Assembly (NCBI RefSeq): GCF_012910955.1
Contig: NZ_WTVQ01000033.1
Span: 1-55,709, forward strand
Source: Aromatoleum diolicum
GTDB taxonomy: Bacteria; Pseudomonadota; Gammaproteobacteria; Burkholderiales; Rhodocyclaceae
Length of the DNA: 55,709 nucleotides
Direction of reading: 5' to 3'
The notes below the pieces were generated by a model. That model worked only from the letters and a program-made list of their open reading frames with translations. It searched no databases and was not told where the DNA came from. A program made the position numbers and the translations under genes. How positions within the stretch are numbered: the stretch's first letter is position 1; the number at the start of each line of letters is the position of its first letter. Of the stretch, positions 15,429-23,951 are shown piece after piece.

Positions 15429-15431
15429 GCG

Positions 15432-16454
15432 ATGGCCGACGGCGTCCCATCGATGCTCGATCTCGCTGGCCTGCGCGAACTGCGCTTTGCTTCGGCCGCG
15501 GGAGCGGGTGGTTGGCCGTTCGCGTCCGACCCGTTTCTAGTGGTCGCGCCCGTCGGCGTGGAACTCGGGGACGAGGATGCAATCGCCGCTTGGCTCGCGG
15601 TCCAGCCCTGCCCGGTGATCGGGATTGCGGCGAAGACCGGGGCCGTCACCGCGGCGCGCGCAGTGCTCGCCGCCTGCGATGTCGTAGTGGACGACATTGG
15701 CGATGTCGCGCCGATTGTCGCCAACATCCGCAAGGCCCCGCTTGCCGCGATGACGCTCGTGCAGGTGCTGCGCGTGACTGCCGGCATGCCGCCCGAACAG
15801 GCGCTCGTCGTCGAGTCGCTGGCCTACGCGACCCTGCAGGCTGGCCCCGAATTTGCGGCGTGGTCGCGCGCGAATCCGTCGGCGCCGCACCGGATCGTCG
15901 CGGAGGAGGGGCCGGCGGTACGCATCGAGCGCGATGGCCCGCGGCTCGATCTGGTGCTGAACCGTCCGCGCAACCGCAATCCGATGTCCGTCGAGATGCG
16001 CGATGCCCTGTGCGAAGCGCTGCAGTTCGTCGTCACCGACGACTCGATCGCTTCGGTCCGCCTCTCTGGCGCCGGCGCCTGCTTCAGCACCGGCGGCGAG
16101 GTGCGCGAATTCGGCACCGCTCCCGATCCGGCCACAGCCCATGCCGTGCGCAGCCAGCGACTGCCCGCGGCGGTGCTTCTCGCCTGCGCAGAACGCGTGA
16201 GCGCCCATCTGCAGGGTGCCTGCATCGGTTCCGGGATCGAGCTTCCGGCCTTCGCCCGTCGCGTCACGGCCGCGCGCGACACCTTCATCCAGCTGCCGGA
16301 ACTCCGCTTCGGCCTCATCCCCGGCGCGGGCGGCTGCGTCAGCCTGCCGCGCCGCATTGGCCGACAGCGCACGGCCTGGCTTGCGCTGTCGATGCGTCGG
16401 ATCAATGCGGCGACCGCACGCGAGTGGGGCTTGGTCGACGAGATTGTCGATTAG
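15432..16454 (+). CDS. Enoyl-CoA hydratase/isomerase-family protein with extended N-terminus
   Basis: 340 aa. The C-terminal part (about 150-340) is a recognisable crotonase: LDLVLNRPRNRNPMSVEMRDALCEAL, oxyanion-hole segment GACFSTGGEVREFG, and both Glu residues of hydratases in GSGIELPAFA and QLPELRFGLIPGAGG. The first about 145 residues are unusual; APLAAMTLVQVLRVTAGMPPEQALVVESLAYATLQAGPEF looks like the C-terminal helices of a crotonase, suggesting a degenerate tandem domain. It begins 3 bp after the LLM gene and ends 7 bp before a convergent gene. It likely hydrates the enoyl-CoA made by the upstream dehydrogenase pair. Confidence 0.82.
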   Translation: MADGVPSMLDLAGLRELRFASAAGAGGWPFASDPFLVVAPVGVELGDEDAIAAWLAVQPCPVIGIAAKTGAVTAARAVLAACDVVVDDIGDVAPIVANIRKAPLAAMTLVQVLRVTAGMPPEQALVVESLAYATLQAGPEFAAWSRANPSAPHRIVAEEGPAVRIERDGPRLDLVLNRPRNRNPMSVEMRDALCEALQFVVTDDSIASVRLSGAGACFSTGGEVREFGTAPDPATAHAVRSQRLPAAVLLACAERVSAHLQGACIGSGIELPAFARRVTAARDTFIQLPELRFGLIPGAGGCVSLPRRIGRQRTAWLALSMRRINAATAREWGLVDEIVD

Positions 16455-16464
16455 TTACGAACTA
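16452..16464. repeat. Palindrome spanning two convergent stop codons
   Basis: TAGTT-ACG-AACTA contains the TAG stop of the plus-strand crotonase and the TAG stop of the minus-strand amidohydrolase. The stem is too weak for a terminator; it shows how little space separates the two operons. Confidence 0.5.
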
Positions 16465-17868
16465 GCGCTGCCAGATCGGCCGGCCGTCCTTGAGCGTCAG
16501 CTCGACGCGCACCGCCGCGAGGTCCGCGAAGGCCGCTTCCCAGCCACGGTCGAGTAGGCAGAGATCCGCGGGCGCGCCCGCTTCGATGCGTCGCGGCGCG
16601 CCGCCGGGCGAGTCCGCTGCGGTCGTGAACAGCGCCAGGGCACGGGCGGGCGAGAGATTTTCGTCTGGTCCGAGCGGCTTGCCGCTGCATGTGCGGCGCC
16701 GAACGGCGGCAGCCATCGCCGCCCACGGGTTGGCGTCGCCATAGGGGGCGTCGGTGCCGGCACCGAGGGGGATGCCGGCTTCGTCGAAGGCCTTGCCGCG
16801 GTACAGCCAGGGCAGGTCGATCGCGTCGACGTCGCAGAGGTAGGCATCCCCGCGCTCGAAGACGAAGTTCGGCTGCGTCACAACGGCAAGTTCGAGGCCG
16901 AGGAGCAATTGCAGCGTGTCGGGCGGGGCCACGGAGGCGTGCTCGATGCGATCGCCCCCCGCCACGCCGCAATGCCGCAGCGCCGTGGTCGCGAACACCA
17001 GTTCGGCGACGGTGACGCAGTGGATCGCAACGGCCCGCGCCGCCCTGTGGCTCTTCGCGATGGCCGTGCAGAAGTCGTCGAAATCGGGCAGCTCGGCGTC
17101 GCGCAGGTAGAGCTTCGTCGGCCCGCGCCGTACGCCCTCCCTGTCGGCGCAACCGTCGAGTTCGGCGTTCCCCATCAGCAACACCTCCTGCCCGAGCCGC
17201 CCGCTCAGCCGCTCGCCGACGAAGTGCTCGAACTCCTTGCAGCCGTTGCGCGGGCCGGCATCGGTTACGCCCGTCACGCCCATTCGCGCGAGCGCCTCGC
17301 TTGCGCGCCCGAGCGCGGGCAGGGTGGGCGCGAGGCGCGAGCGCAGCCAGTCGTCGCCGTCGTAGAGCCGTCCGGTCAGTCGCCCGCAGACGCGCTCCAG
17401 GGGAGACGTGCGTTCATTCTCCGCGATGCCCAGCGTACGCAGCGCGCGCGTGTTGAGGATCCACAGCCGGCCGCTGCGGTGCTGGATGCGGACGGGCACG
17501 TGCGGGACGATGGCGTCCAGCCAGTCCCGGTCGATGTCGCCGGCGACGGACTCATGGTAGCCGATGCCGCGGATCCAGCCCGGCGCAGCGGGGTTCTCCT
17601 GGCGCGCCCGGATGCGCAGGATTTCCGCCAGGCCGGTCACGCAACCGAGCGCGGGCGTGCCGCAGGGAAAGGATTCCAGTGCCGCGGCATAGGCCAGCAG
17701 GTGCATGTGGTGATCGTGCAGTCCGACCGACAGTGCGCGACCGGCCGCGTCGATGACGGGTTCGTCATCCAGCGGCAACAGGCGCCGGGCGAGCGCCGCG
17801 ATGCGGCCGCCCGCGAGTCGCACGTCCGCATGCATTCCGTCGTGCAGTTCGGCGTCGCGGATCAGCAT
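16462..17868 (-). CDS. Amidohydrolase-3 family (YtcJ-like) metal-dependent hydrolase
   Basis: 468 aa. The metal-binding motif GLHDHHMHLL (about residue 50), a composite beta-sandwich N-terminus (MLIRDAELHDGMHADVRLAGGRIAAL) and late motifs AIHCVT, RIEHAS, and GAGTDAPYGDANPWAAMAAAV are typical of urease-superfamily hydrolases. Substrates in this subfamily range over amides, cyclic amides and esters; none can be chosen here. The ATG at 17868 overlaps the stop of the upstream CaiB-type gene, so the two are coupled. The stop is convergent with the crotonase stop, the two lying in the 13-base palindrome at 16452-16464. Confidence 0.88.
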   Translation of the reverse strand: MLIRDAELHDGMHADVRLAGGRIAALARRLLPLDDEPVIDAAGRALSVGLHDHHMHLLAYAAALESFPCGTPALGCVTGLAEILRIRARQENPAAPGWIRGIGYHESVAGDIDRDWLDAIVPHVPVRIQHRSGRLWILNTRALRTLGIAENERTSPLERVCGRLTGRLYDGDDWLRSRLAPTLPALGRASEALARMGVTGVTDAGPRNGCKEFEHFVGERLSGRLGQEVLLMGNAELDGCADREGVRRGPTKLYLRDAELPDFDDFCTAIAKSHRAARAVAIHCVTVAELVFATTALRHCGVAGGDRIEHASVAPPDTLQLLLGLELAVVTQPNFVFERGDAYLCDVDAIDLPWLYRGKAFDEAGIPLGAGTDAPYGDANPWAAMAAAVRRRTCSGKPLGPDENLSPARALALFTTAADSPGGAPRRIEAGAPADLCLLDRGWEAAFADLAAVRVELTLKDGRPIWQR

Positions 17869-19256
17869 CGGATGTCCAGTTCCGCGAGCACGGCTTGGGT
17901 GTCGGCGCCGATAGGGCGTGCCCGTGCAGCGGGGGCGGGATACGTCGATCTGCACGCGCCGGCGCACCCGGCGACTCGGGTCCATTCGTCATTGCGCTCG
18001 CGCAGCGCCTCCGCCGACGCGGGAAGATCGAAGGCGACGCAATGTCCGAGCACCCCCGCGAGCGACAGCGCGACCAGATGCCCGCCCCCCGCAAGGTAGC
18101 TGGCCCACGCCGCCAGTGCCGCATGCGTGCCGGTGAGCGGGTCGCCGATCGCGTCGGCGCAGATCAGGCGCTCCCCGGTCGTATCGTGCAGGATGCGCGA
18201 CAGCCCGGCCGCCACGCCCGCATCGTCGCCGAACGCGATCCAGCCGGCCTGCGGTTCCTCGCGGCCGTGGCCGGTGATGCTCAGCCAGGTGACCCCGGGG
18301 CGGGCTGCGACGACTTCCTCCGCGCAGATGCCGAGCTGGCGCATCGCGCGCGGACGCGAGGCCTCGATGACGATGTCGGCGCGTGCGACCAGCTGCCGCA
18401 ACTGGCTCCGTCCCGCCAGCGTCGCGAGATCGAGCCGCACGCTCGCCTTGCCGGCGTTCAACAGGTCAAAAAAAGCCGGCGGCCCGTTGCGCGCGCCGTC
18501 CTCGCGCTGATGCGATTCCACTTTCACGACGCGCGCGCCGAGCCGGTGCAGCAAGTGACCGCAAAGGGGGCCAGCCCACAGCGACGACAGGTCCACCACC
18601 AGCGGAGCCGGGTCGCGGCCACCGGCTGGGAGGCGTGTGCCGACGGCCGAGAGGCGCACCCAGGGCGGCGCTTCGACTGTGGGGACGTCCGAGACCGCAG
18701 CGGCGAGTCCGAGCAGACGGGCACGCTCGAGGAGCTTTGTACCGGAGGCGCGGGCGATGGCCGTGGCAATCTGTTCCCAGTCCGTCGTCGCGTCGCATTC
18801 GAGCCACGCCGGCACGAGCGCCCAGTCGTCGGGCCGCGCGAGGTTGATCGCGAGTTCGCCGTCCGCCGTCCGCAGCAGGCGGCAACTGCCGCCGGGGGAT
18901 GCCGCGCCGTTTCGCCGTAGTCCGGCATGACGGGCGCGAACCCCGAGCAGGGCCGCGCCGGACGGGATGCCGATATCGAATCCTTCCGCGAGCGCCGCAA
19001 GCGTCGCGATTACGCCGTCGGCGCAGGCAGCGAGCGGCACCGGGCACATGCGTGGCGGTCCTTCGGCACGGCCGGTCAGGTCCATCAGGCCGCTGCGCTT
19101 CCACGCGAGCGCCGGATGCTCGTGGTCGAAGATGCCGGCGGGCGACACCTGCGCGCCGAGCGAGGCGAGCAGCAGGCGCGCGTAGTCCCCGGCCGTACCC
19201 TGTCCGCCGGCAGCGACGCGAAACCCGTCGAGGGGTGCGATGCCTGCGTTCGCCAT
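17862..19256 (-). CDS. CaiB/BaiF-family CoA-transferase
   Basis: 464 aa class III CoA-transferase. The canonical region runs from LVVDLSSLWAGPLCGHLLHRLGARVVKVES (about residue 215) through FFDLLNAGKASVRLDL, LVARADIVIEASRPRAMRQLG and SITGHGREE. The catalytic Asp is preserved in ADAIGDPLTGTHAALAAW. About 210 residues precede the canonical start and look like a second, degenerate domain of the same family (LDGFRVAAGGQGTAGDYARLLLASLGAQV). The family moves CoA between organic acids without ATP, or racemises acyl-CoAs. It lies 31 bp after an acyl-CoA synthetase gene, so primary activation and CoA exchange are encoded together. Confidence 0.88.
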   Translation of the reverse strand: MANAGIAPLDGFRVAAGGQGTAGDYARLLLASLGAQVSPAGIFDHEHPALAWKRSGLMDLTGRAEGPPRMCPVPLAACADGVIATLAALAEGFDIGIPSGAALLGVRARHAGLRRNGAASPGGSCRLLRTADGELAINLARPDDWALVPAWLECDATTDWEQIATAIARASGTKLLERARLLGLAAAVSDVPTVEAPPWVRLSAVGTRLPAGGRDPAPLVVDLSSLWAGPLCGHLLHRLGARVVKVESHQREDGARNGPPAFFDLLNAGKASVRLDLATLAGRSQLRQLVARADIVIEASRPRAMRQLGICAEEVVAARPGVTWLSITGHGREEPQAGWIAFGDDAGVAAGLSRILHDTTGERLICADAIGDPLTGTHAALAAWASYLAGGGHLVALSLAGVLGHCVAFDLPASAEALRERNDEWTRVAGCAGACRSTYPAPAARARPIGADTQAVLAELDIRC

Positions 19257-19287
19257 CCTCGGCCCCTGTCCGTCCGACTCCGCGGTC

Positions 19288-20802
19288 TCAGGCCGCCTGC
19301 GGTGTGCTGCGGAAGTCTTCCTTCAGCAGCCGGCGCAGGACCTTGCCCATCTCGTTGTACGGCAACTCCTCGCGGAAGCGGATCGCGGTGGGTACGCGCG
19401 ACGAGCGCAGATGCTGCTTCACCCAGTCCTGCAGATCCGCCGGTTCGACGCGTTGTCCGTTGCGCGGCACAACTACCGCAGCGACCGCCTCGCCCCATTG
19501 CTCGTCCGGCATCGCCACGACGGCGACGTCGGACACCGCGGGGTGGCTGCGCAGCACGTCCTCGATCTCGCCCGGGGAGATGTTCTCGCCGCCGCGCACG
19601 ATCACGTCGTCGGCCCGCCCGTCGAGATACAGGAAGCCGTGGCTGTCGAGGTAGCCACGGTCGCGCGTCGGGAACCAGCCCTCGGCATCCAGCAGGCTGC
19701 CGACGCCGAGATATTCGCCGGACACCTGCCCGCCGCGCACATACACGTCACCCACGTCCTCGGCACCCATCGCGCGGCCGTCCTCGCCGCGGATGGAGAT
19801 CTCCACCGTGGCCAGCGGCTTGCCGACCGAGTTGAGACGCCGTCGGATCGCCGGATCGTCGCTGCCGAACGCGATGCGGTGGTCGTCGGGGTCGAGCAGG
19901 CAGATCGTCGAACTGGTTTCGGTGAGCCCGTACGCATTCGTGAAGTCGACCGCGGGCCACAGGCCCATCACCTTCTCGATCACCTGCGGCGGCATCTTGC
20001 CGCCTCCGTAGGCGATCGCCTTCATCGCGGGCAGATCACCGGACTCCCCGCTCTCCTCGAGATGCTCCATCACGCGGGAGAGCATCGTCGGCACCACGAA
20101 GGCGTTCGTGATCGCTTCGTCGCGGCACAGCCTGAGCCAGGTCGCGCCGTCGAAATTGGGCAGCTGCACCATGCGCCGGCACGCGTAGGTCGAGCTCAGC
20201 ACCGCCGAAATGCCCGCGATGTGATACGGCGGCACCGCCACCAGTGTCGCGTCGGCCTCGTCGGCGCCGGCGAAATCGACCGTGCCGAGGATGTAGCTCA
20301 TCAGGTTCTCGTGGCGCAGCACCGCGGCCTTGGGCGCGCCGGTCGTGCCGCTGGTGAAGAGCTGCACCGCGACGCTGGACGGCTCGCCCGGCGCCGCGTC
20401 GGCCTGCGCGCCGCCGCCCAGCGCGAGGGCCAGGAAATCCTCGCGCGACATCACGCGCACGCCCTCCGGCACCTTCAACGGGGCGACGTAGGCGGGGTCC
20501 GCGATCAGGAAGGCCGGTTCGATGCGCGCCAGCAGGTCGCCCAGCTCCGGCACCGTCAGGCGGTAGTTCATCGGCACGTACGGCACGCCCGCATACGCCG
20601 CGGCATACACGGCAATCGGCGCCGCGGGGCTGTTGATATCCAGCAGGCCCACGTAGCGGCAGCCGCTGTCGCGTATCGCCGCAGCGGCGGTGCGGGCCGC
20701 CCGCAGGAGCTGCGTATAGCTCAGGTTCGTCGCGCCCGAGGTCACGGCGAAGCGGTCCGGATGGCAGTCGGCCGCCATCTCCAGGGCCATCACGATATTC
20801 AT
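19288..20802 (-). CDS. AMP-dependent acyl-CoA synthetase/ligase
   Basis: 504 aa ANL-superfamily ligase that activates a carboxylic acid with ATP and CoA. The phosphate loop LFTSGTTGAPKAA is at residues 149-160; further motifs are VPPYHIAGISAVL, NAYGLTETSSTI, GWFPTRDRGYLD, GRADDVIVRGGENISPGEIE and the C-terminal catalytic Lys in ELPYNEMGKVLRR. Length and motif order are those of the short bacterial acyl-CoA synthetases next to catabolic clusters. It starts 4 bp after a small unknown gene. The acid is unknown; aromatic, alicyclic and terpenoid acids are all possible. Confidence 0.92.
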   Translation of the reverse strand: MNIVMALEMAADCHPDRFAVTSGATNLSYTQLLRAARTAAAAIRDSGCRYVGLLDINSPAAPIAVYAAAYAGVPYVPMNYRLTVPELGDLLARIEPAFLIADPAYVAPLKVPEGVRVMSREDFLALALGGGAQADAAPGEPSSVAVQLFTSGTTGAPKAAVLRHENLMSYILGTVDFAGADEADATLVAVPPYHIAGISAVLSSTYACRRMVQLPNFDGATWLRLCRDEAITNAFVVPTMLSRVMEHLEESGESGDLPAMKAIAYGGGKMPPQVIEKVMGLWPAVDFTNAYGLTETSSTICLLDPDDHRIAFGSDDPAIRRRLNSVGKPLATVEISIRGEDGRAMGAEDVGDVYVRGGQVSGEYLGVGSLLDAEGWFPTRDRGYLDSHGFLYLDGRADDVIVRGGENISPGEIEDVLRSHPAVSDVAVVAMPDEQWGEAVAAVVVPRNGQRVEPADLQDWVKQHLRSSRVPTAIRFREELPYNEMGKVLRRLLKEDFRSTPQAA

Positions 20803-20806
20803 GGCA

Positions 20807-21115
20807 TCAGTCCGAGGAGGGCAGGGCCTTGGCCTGCTTTACCGCGAGCGCCTGGCCGTCGATCGACAGGCTGCCCTTGCCACCCTTGGTGCACAGCAGT
20901 TCGGTCGCGTCCTGCTCGTCCACGTAGCGCTTGCCCACCAGTGTGCCCTGCGCGAAGGCCTCGTCCGGCACCGTGCCGAGCTTCTCACCGTCCATCGCAA
21001 TCATCTCCGTGCCCCCGCAGCACAACAACATTGCCGCGGGGCGGGTGCGGATGACCATGACTTCGGTATCGCAGACTGCGCTCTTCAGGCGCGTTCCGGC
21101 TTTGAGGGTTTTCAT
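20807..21115 (-). CDS. Small conserved-looking protein of unknown function
   Basis: 102 aa, not assigned to a family. It begins MKTLKAGTRLKSAVCDTEVMVIR and has four Cys residues (C15, C32, C33, C75), including an adjacent pair in LLCCGG, which could bind metal or form disulfides. There is no signal peptide or membrane segment. It is the first gene of the minus-strand operon that continues, 4 bp later, with the acyl-CoA synthetase, CaiB protein and amidohydrolase, so it may assist acyl activation. The start at 21115 has an AAGGAGC site. Coding is supported by this site, tight operon spacing and composition. Confidence 0.75.
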   Translation of the reverse strand: MKTLKAGTRLKSAVCDTEVMVIRTRPAAMLLCCGGTEMIAMDGEKLGTVPDEAFAQGTLVGKRYVDEQDATELLCTKGGKGSLSIDGQALAVKQAKALPSSD

Positions 21116-21470
21116 CGATGCTCCTTTTCATGGGCCAGCGCGTCATCCGGCCTGCGATGCAATTCGGCGGATGCGCATATGGGGGAAACCGGTTCGGATC
21201 CGATCCGCGTGCACCGGCCCTCATCCGCGGATGCAGGCCCGACACGTTGATTTGAATCGGATTCTGGTCGACGGAAATGCCCCCGAACGCCGGCTGGCCC
21301 GAATTGCGCCCGCATTGGCCCGATCAGAAACGCAGTGCTCCCGGCCCGTAACCGTAATTTCCCTATCGTGCTTGCGTAGGCCGGATCTGCCCGCGATCAA
21401 TGCGCGGGGCGATCCGGCACCCGCCCCGATCCGCTGGATCTCCGCATCCGCCCATGGAGTGAAGCCCGCC
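21116..21470. promoter_or_regulatory. 355-bp divergent intergenic region
   Basis: Separates the small-protein/ligase operon (minus) from the CaiB/NMO/etfB operon (plus), so at least two promoters should lie here. I see short palindromes AACCGGTT (21187-21194) and ATCCGCGGAT (21223-21232) and a GGATCC-GATCC block between them. None matches the dyads elsewhere in the window. No gene is evident. Confidence 0.4.
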
Positions 21471-22703
21471 ATGAAAAACACCGTTCCGCCGCTCGCCAGC
21501 CTGCGCGTCATCGAAAGCTCGATCCTCGGGCCCGCAGCCATCACCACCGCGCTCGCCGATCTCGGCGCCGAAGTCATCAAGGTCGAAACGCCGGCCGGCG
21601 ACTACATCCGCGAGATGACCTGGCCGATCATCGAGGGGGTGTCGCTGATGCACTACCACCTCAACCGCGGCAAGAAGAGCATCGCGCTCGACCTCAAGAC
21701 CGAGGCCGCACGGCGCATCTACCGCGACCTCGTGCGCGACGCCGATGTCGTCATCGAAGCGTCCAAGCCGGGCGCGCTCGCCAGGTATGGGCTCGGCTAC
21801 GAAGATCTGCGCGCGATCAACCCGAAGATCGTCTTCTGCACCGTCTCCGGCTACGGCATGACCGGCCCCTACAGGGACATGCCCTCGCACGGCATCGCCT
21901 ACGACACCTGGTGCGGCGCCGTGAAGCCCGCCTATGACGAAGAAGGCTTCTGCTACATCCCCGAGCACGTCGGCATCGGCATCAACGCCGCGCCGCTGTT
22001 CGGCGGCCTCGGCGTGCTCGCCGCGGTGATCCGCGCACGCGAAACCGGCGAAGGCTGCTTCATGGAACTCGCCCAGAGCGACGCTGCCGCCGCCTTCGAC
22101 TGGTACCGCAGCGAAAGCCACATGGCCTATGCGCGCCCGGAAGCGGTGGTCACCGGCAACAAATCCGACAACTGGGTGCGCCGCCCGGTCGCCACCGCCG
22201 GCATGAAGGAAGGCGTGCGCTACCAGATGTATGAATCGGCCGACGGCCATGTCCTTTTCATGGCCTCCGAGCAATCGCTGTGGAAGAACTTCTGTGCCGG
22301 CGTCGGGCGCATGGACCTCTTCGACAAGTGGCCCGGCTCGAAGTACGCCGACCACGCGCGCGGCAACCGCGAGCTGCAGGCCATCCTGCGCGACATCTTC
22401 AAGGCCCGCACGACCAAGGAATGGCTCGCCTTCGGCGTCGAGGCCAACACGCCCATCGCGCCGGTCAACACCCCGCAGAACATCGTCGACGACCCGCAGT
22501 TCCGCGCCCGCTTCAGGATCCTCCCGCACGAACGCCACGGCGCCGACATGCTCGGCTTTCCCGTGCAGTTCGTCGGCGAGGAGCTGCCCGAACCGTCGAA
22601 GGCGCCGACCGTCGGCGAGCACCGCGAGGAAGTCCTGCGCGACGTGCTCGGCTACGACGCCGGGACCATCGACGCGCTGACGCAGGAAAAGGCGTTCGGC
22701 TGA
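21471..22703 (+). CDS. CaiB/BaiF-family protein (possible loss of catalytic Asp)
   Basis: 410 aa. The Rossmann-like N-terminus (LASLRVIESSILGPAAITTALADLGAEVIKVETPAGDYIREM), YHLNRGKKSIALDLKTEAARRIYRDLV and VSGYGMTGPYRD define the class III CoA-transferase family. In canonical members a GD-x-x-G motif supplies the Asp that forms the aspartyl-CoA intermediate. By eye the equivalent stretch here is GIGINAAPLFGGLGVLAAV, without an Asp. It may be a racemase-like or non-catalytic member, or use another residue. The start at 21471 gives the standard N-terminus; a longer upstream reading frame is not homologous. Confidence 0.88.
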   Translation: MKNTVPPLASLRVIESSILGPAAITTALADLGAEVIKVETPAGDYIREMTWPIIEGVSLMHYHLNRGKKSIALDLKTEAARRIYRDLVRDADVVIEASKPGALARYGLGYEDLRAINPKIVFCTVSGYGMTGPYRDMPSHGIAYDTWCGAVKPAYDEEGFCYIPEHVGIGINAAPLFGGLGVLAAVIRARETGEGCFMELAQSDAAAAFDWYRSESHMAYARPEAVVTGNKSDNWVRRPVATAGMKEGVRYQMYESADGHVLFMASEQSLWKNFCAGVGRMDLFDKWPGSKYADHARGNRELQAILRDIFKARTTKEWLAFGVEANTPIAPVNTPQNIVDDPQFRARFRILPHERHGADMLGFPVQFVGEELPEPSKAPTVGEHREEVLRDVLGYDAGTIDALTQEKAFG

Positions 22704-22716
22704 ATCCGGTCTGTCA

Positions 22717-22749
22717 GTTACGGATACCGCGCGGGCCGTTTCGGATACC
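22717..22749. promoter_or_regulatory. Paired direct repeats upstream of the NMO-like gene
   Basis: GTTACGGATACC (22717-22728) and GTTTCGGATACC (22738-22749) are direct repeats whose starts are 21 bp apart, two helical turns, in the 150-bp gap before the gene at 22854. This is the layout of a tandem activator site. Confidence 0.35.
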
Positions 22750-22853
22750 AATCCCGGCGGAAGCCCTCAGGGCCGCTCAATAGAATCGAATCGAGACCTG
22801 CGTCGATCGCCGGTCAATGCCCGCCGGTCACTCCCAATTCCCAAGGAGCCAAG

Positions 22854-23951
22854 ATGAGCAACCCGTTGCACACCCAACTATGTGACAAGCTCGGTATCGA
22901 ATATCCGGTGGTCGCCTTCACGCACTGCAAGGACGTTGCCGTCGCCGTCATCAACGCCGGCGGCTTCGCCGTGCTGGGCGAGGCCCTGCATACGCCCGAC
23001 CAGATCGCCGCGGACATCAAGTGGATCCGCGAGCGCATCGGCGGCAAGCCCTTCGGCATCGATCTCGTGCTGCCGTCCTCGGTGCCCGAGGAAAAGACCG
23101 TCGACGAACTCCTCGCGATGATCCCGCCTGAACAGCGCGCGTTCGAGCAGTCCATCAAGCGCAAATACGACGTGCCCGATCCCAAGATCGCGCCGGACAT
23201 CCACCACTGGGGCGGCCTCGACCAGAAGCGCGCGCTCGATCAGCTCGACGTCGTGTTCGACGAACGCGTCCCGGTCTTCGCCTCCGGGCTCGGCTCCCCG
23301 GCCTTCCTGCTCAAGCGCGCACACGAACTGGGCATGCAGGTGTGGGGCCTCGTCGGCAAGCCCAGGCAGGCGAAGAAGCAGATTGCCGCCGGCACCGACG
23401 TCATCATCGCGCAGGGCTACGACGCCGCCGGCCACACCGGCAACATCGGCACCTTCTCCATCGTGCCGCAGGTCGTCGATGCGGCGCGCGGCACCGGGGT
23501 TCCGGTCATCGCCGCGGGCGGCGTCACCACCGGCCGCCACCTTGCCGCCGCCCTCGCGCTCGGCGCCGACGGCGTGTGGACCGGCTCACTGTGGCTCGCC
23601 TCGCGCGAATCGGACGTCAACCTGCCGCTCAAGGAACGCCTCATCGAGGCCGAGACCGAAGACACCGTCTACTCGAACTGCATCTCCGGCTACACCATGC
23701 GCACCACGCGCTGCCCGTGGCACGACGAATGGGGCAGCGACGCCGCCCCGGCCGTCCTCAAGCCGCCGCTGCAGATGATCCTCTCGTCCAACTACATCCA
23801 GGGTTCGCTCGACTACCAGCGCAAGGACCTGATGACCGAGGCGGCCGGGCAGGGCATCCACTACGTCACCGAGATGAAGCCCGCCCGCCAGATCCTGTCC
23901 GACATCGTCGAGGAGGCCCTTGATGTCTTCGACCGCTTTGCAAGCGAGTGA
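22854..23951 (+). CDS. Nitronate monooxygenase / 2-nitropropane dioxygenase-like flavoprotein
   Basis: 365 aa FMN-binding TIM barrel of the NMO/NPD family. Family markers are AVINAGGFAVLGEALHTPDQI, IIAQGYDAAGHTGNIGTFSIVPQVVDA with the conserved His, and VPVIAAGGVTTGRHLAAALALGADGVWTGSLWLAS. Many members in CoA-thioester clusters are not nitronate oxidases but NAD(P)H-dependent enoyl reductases or quinone reductases. A strong AAGGAGCC site precedes the ATG. The next gene overlaps its end by 29 bp. Together with EtfB downstream it may handle electrons from acyl-CoA dehydrogenation. Confidence 0.88.
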   Translation: MSNPLHTQLCDKLGIEYPVVAFTHCKDVAVAVINAGGFAVLGEALHTPDQIAADIKWIRERIGGKPFGIDLVLPSSVPEEKTVDELLAMIPPEQRAFEQSIKRKYDVPDPKIAPDIHHWGGLDQKRALDQLDVVFDERVPVFASGLGSPAFLLKRAHELGMQVWGLVGKPRQAKKQIAAGTDVIIAQGYDAAGHTGNIGTFSIVPQVVDAARGTGVPVIAAGGVTTGRHLAAALALGADGVWTGSLWLASRESDVNLPLKERLIEAETEDTVYSNCISGYTMRTTRCPWHDEWGSDAAPAVLKPPLQMILSSNYIQGSLDYQRKDLMTEAAGQGIHYVTEMKPARQILSDIVEEALDVFDRFASE

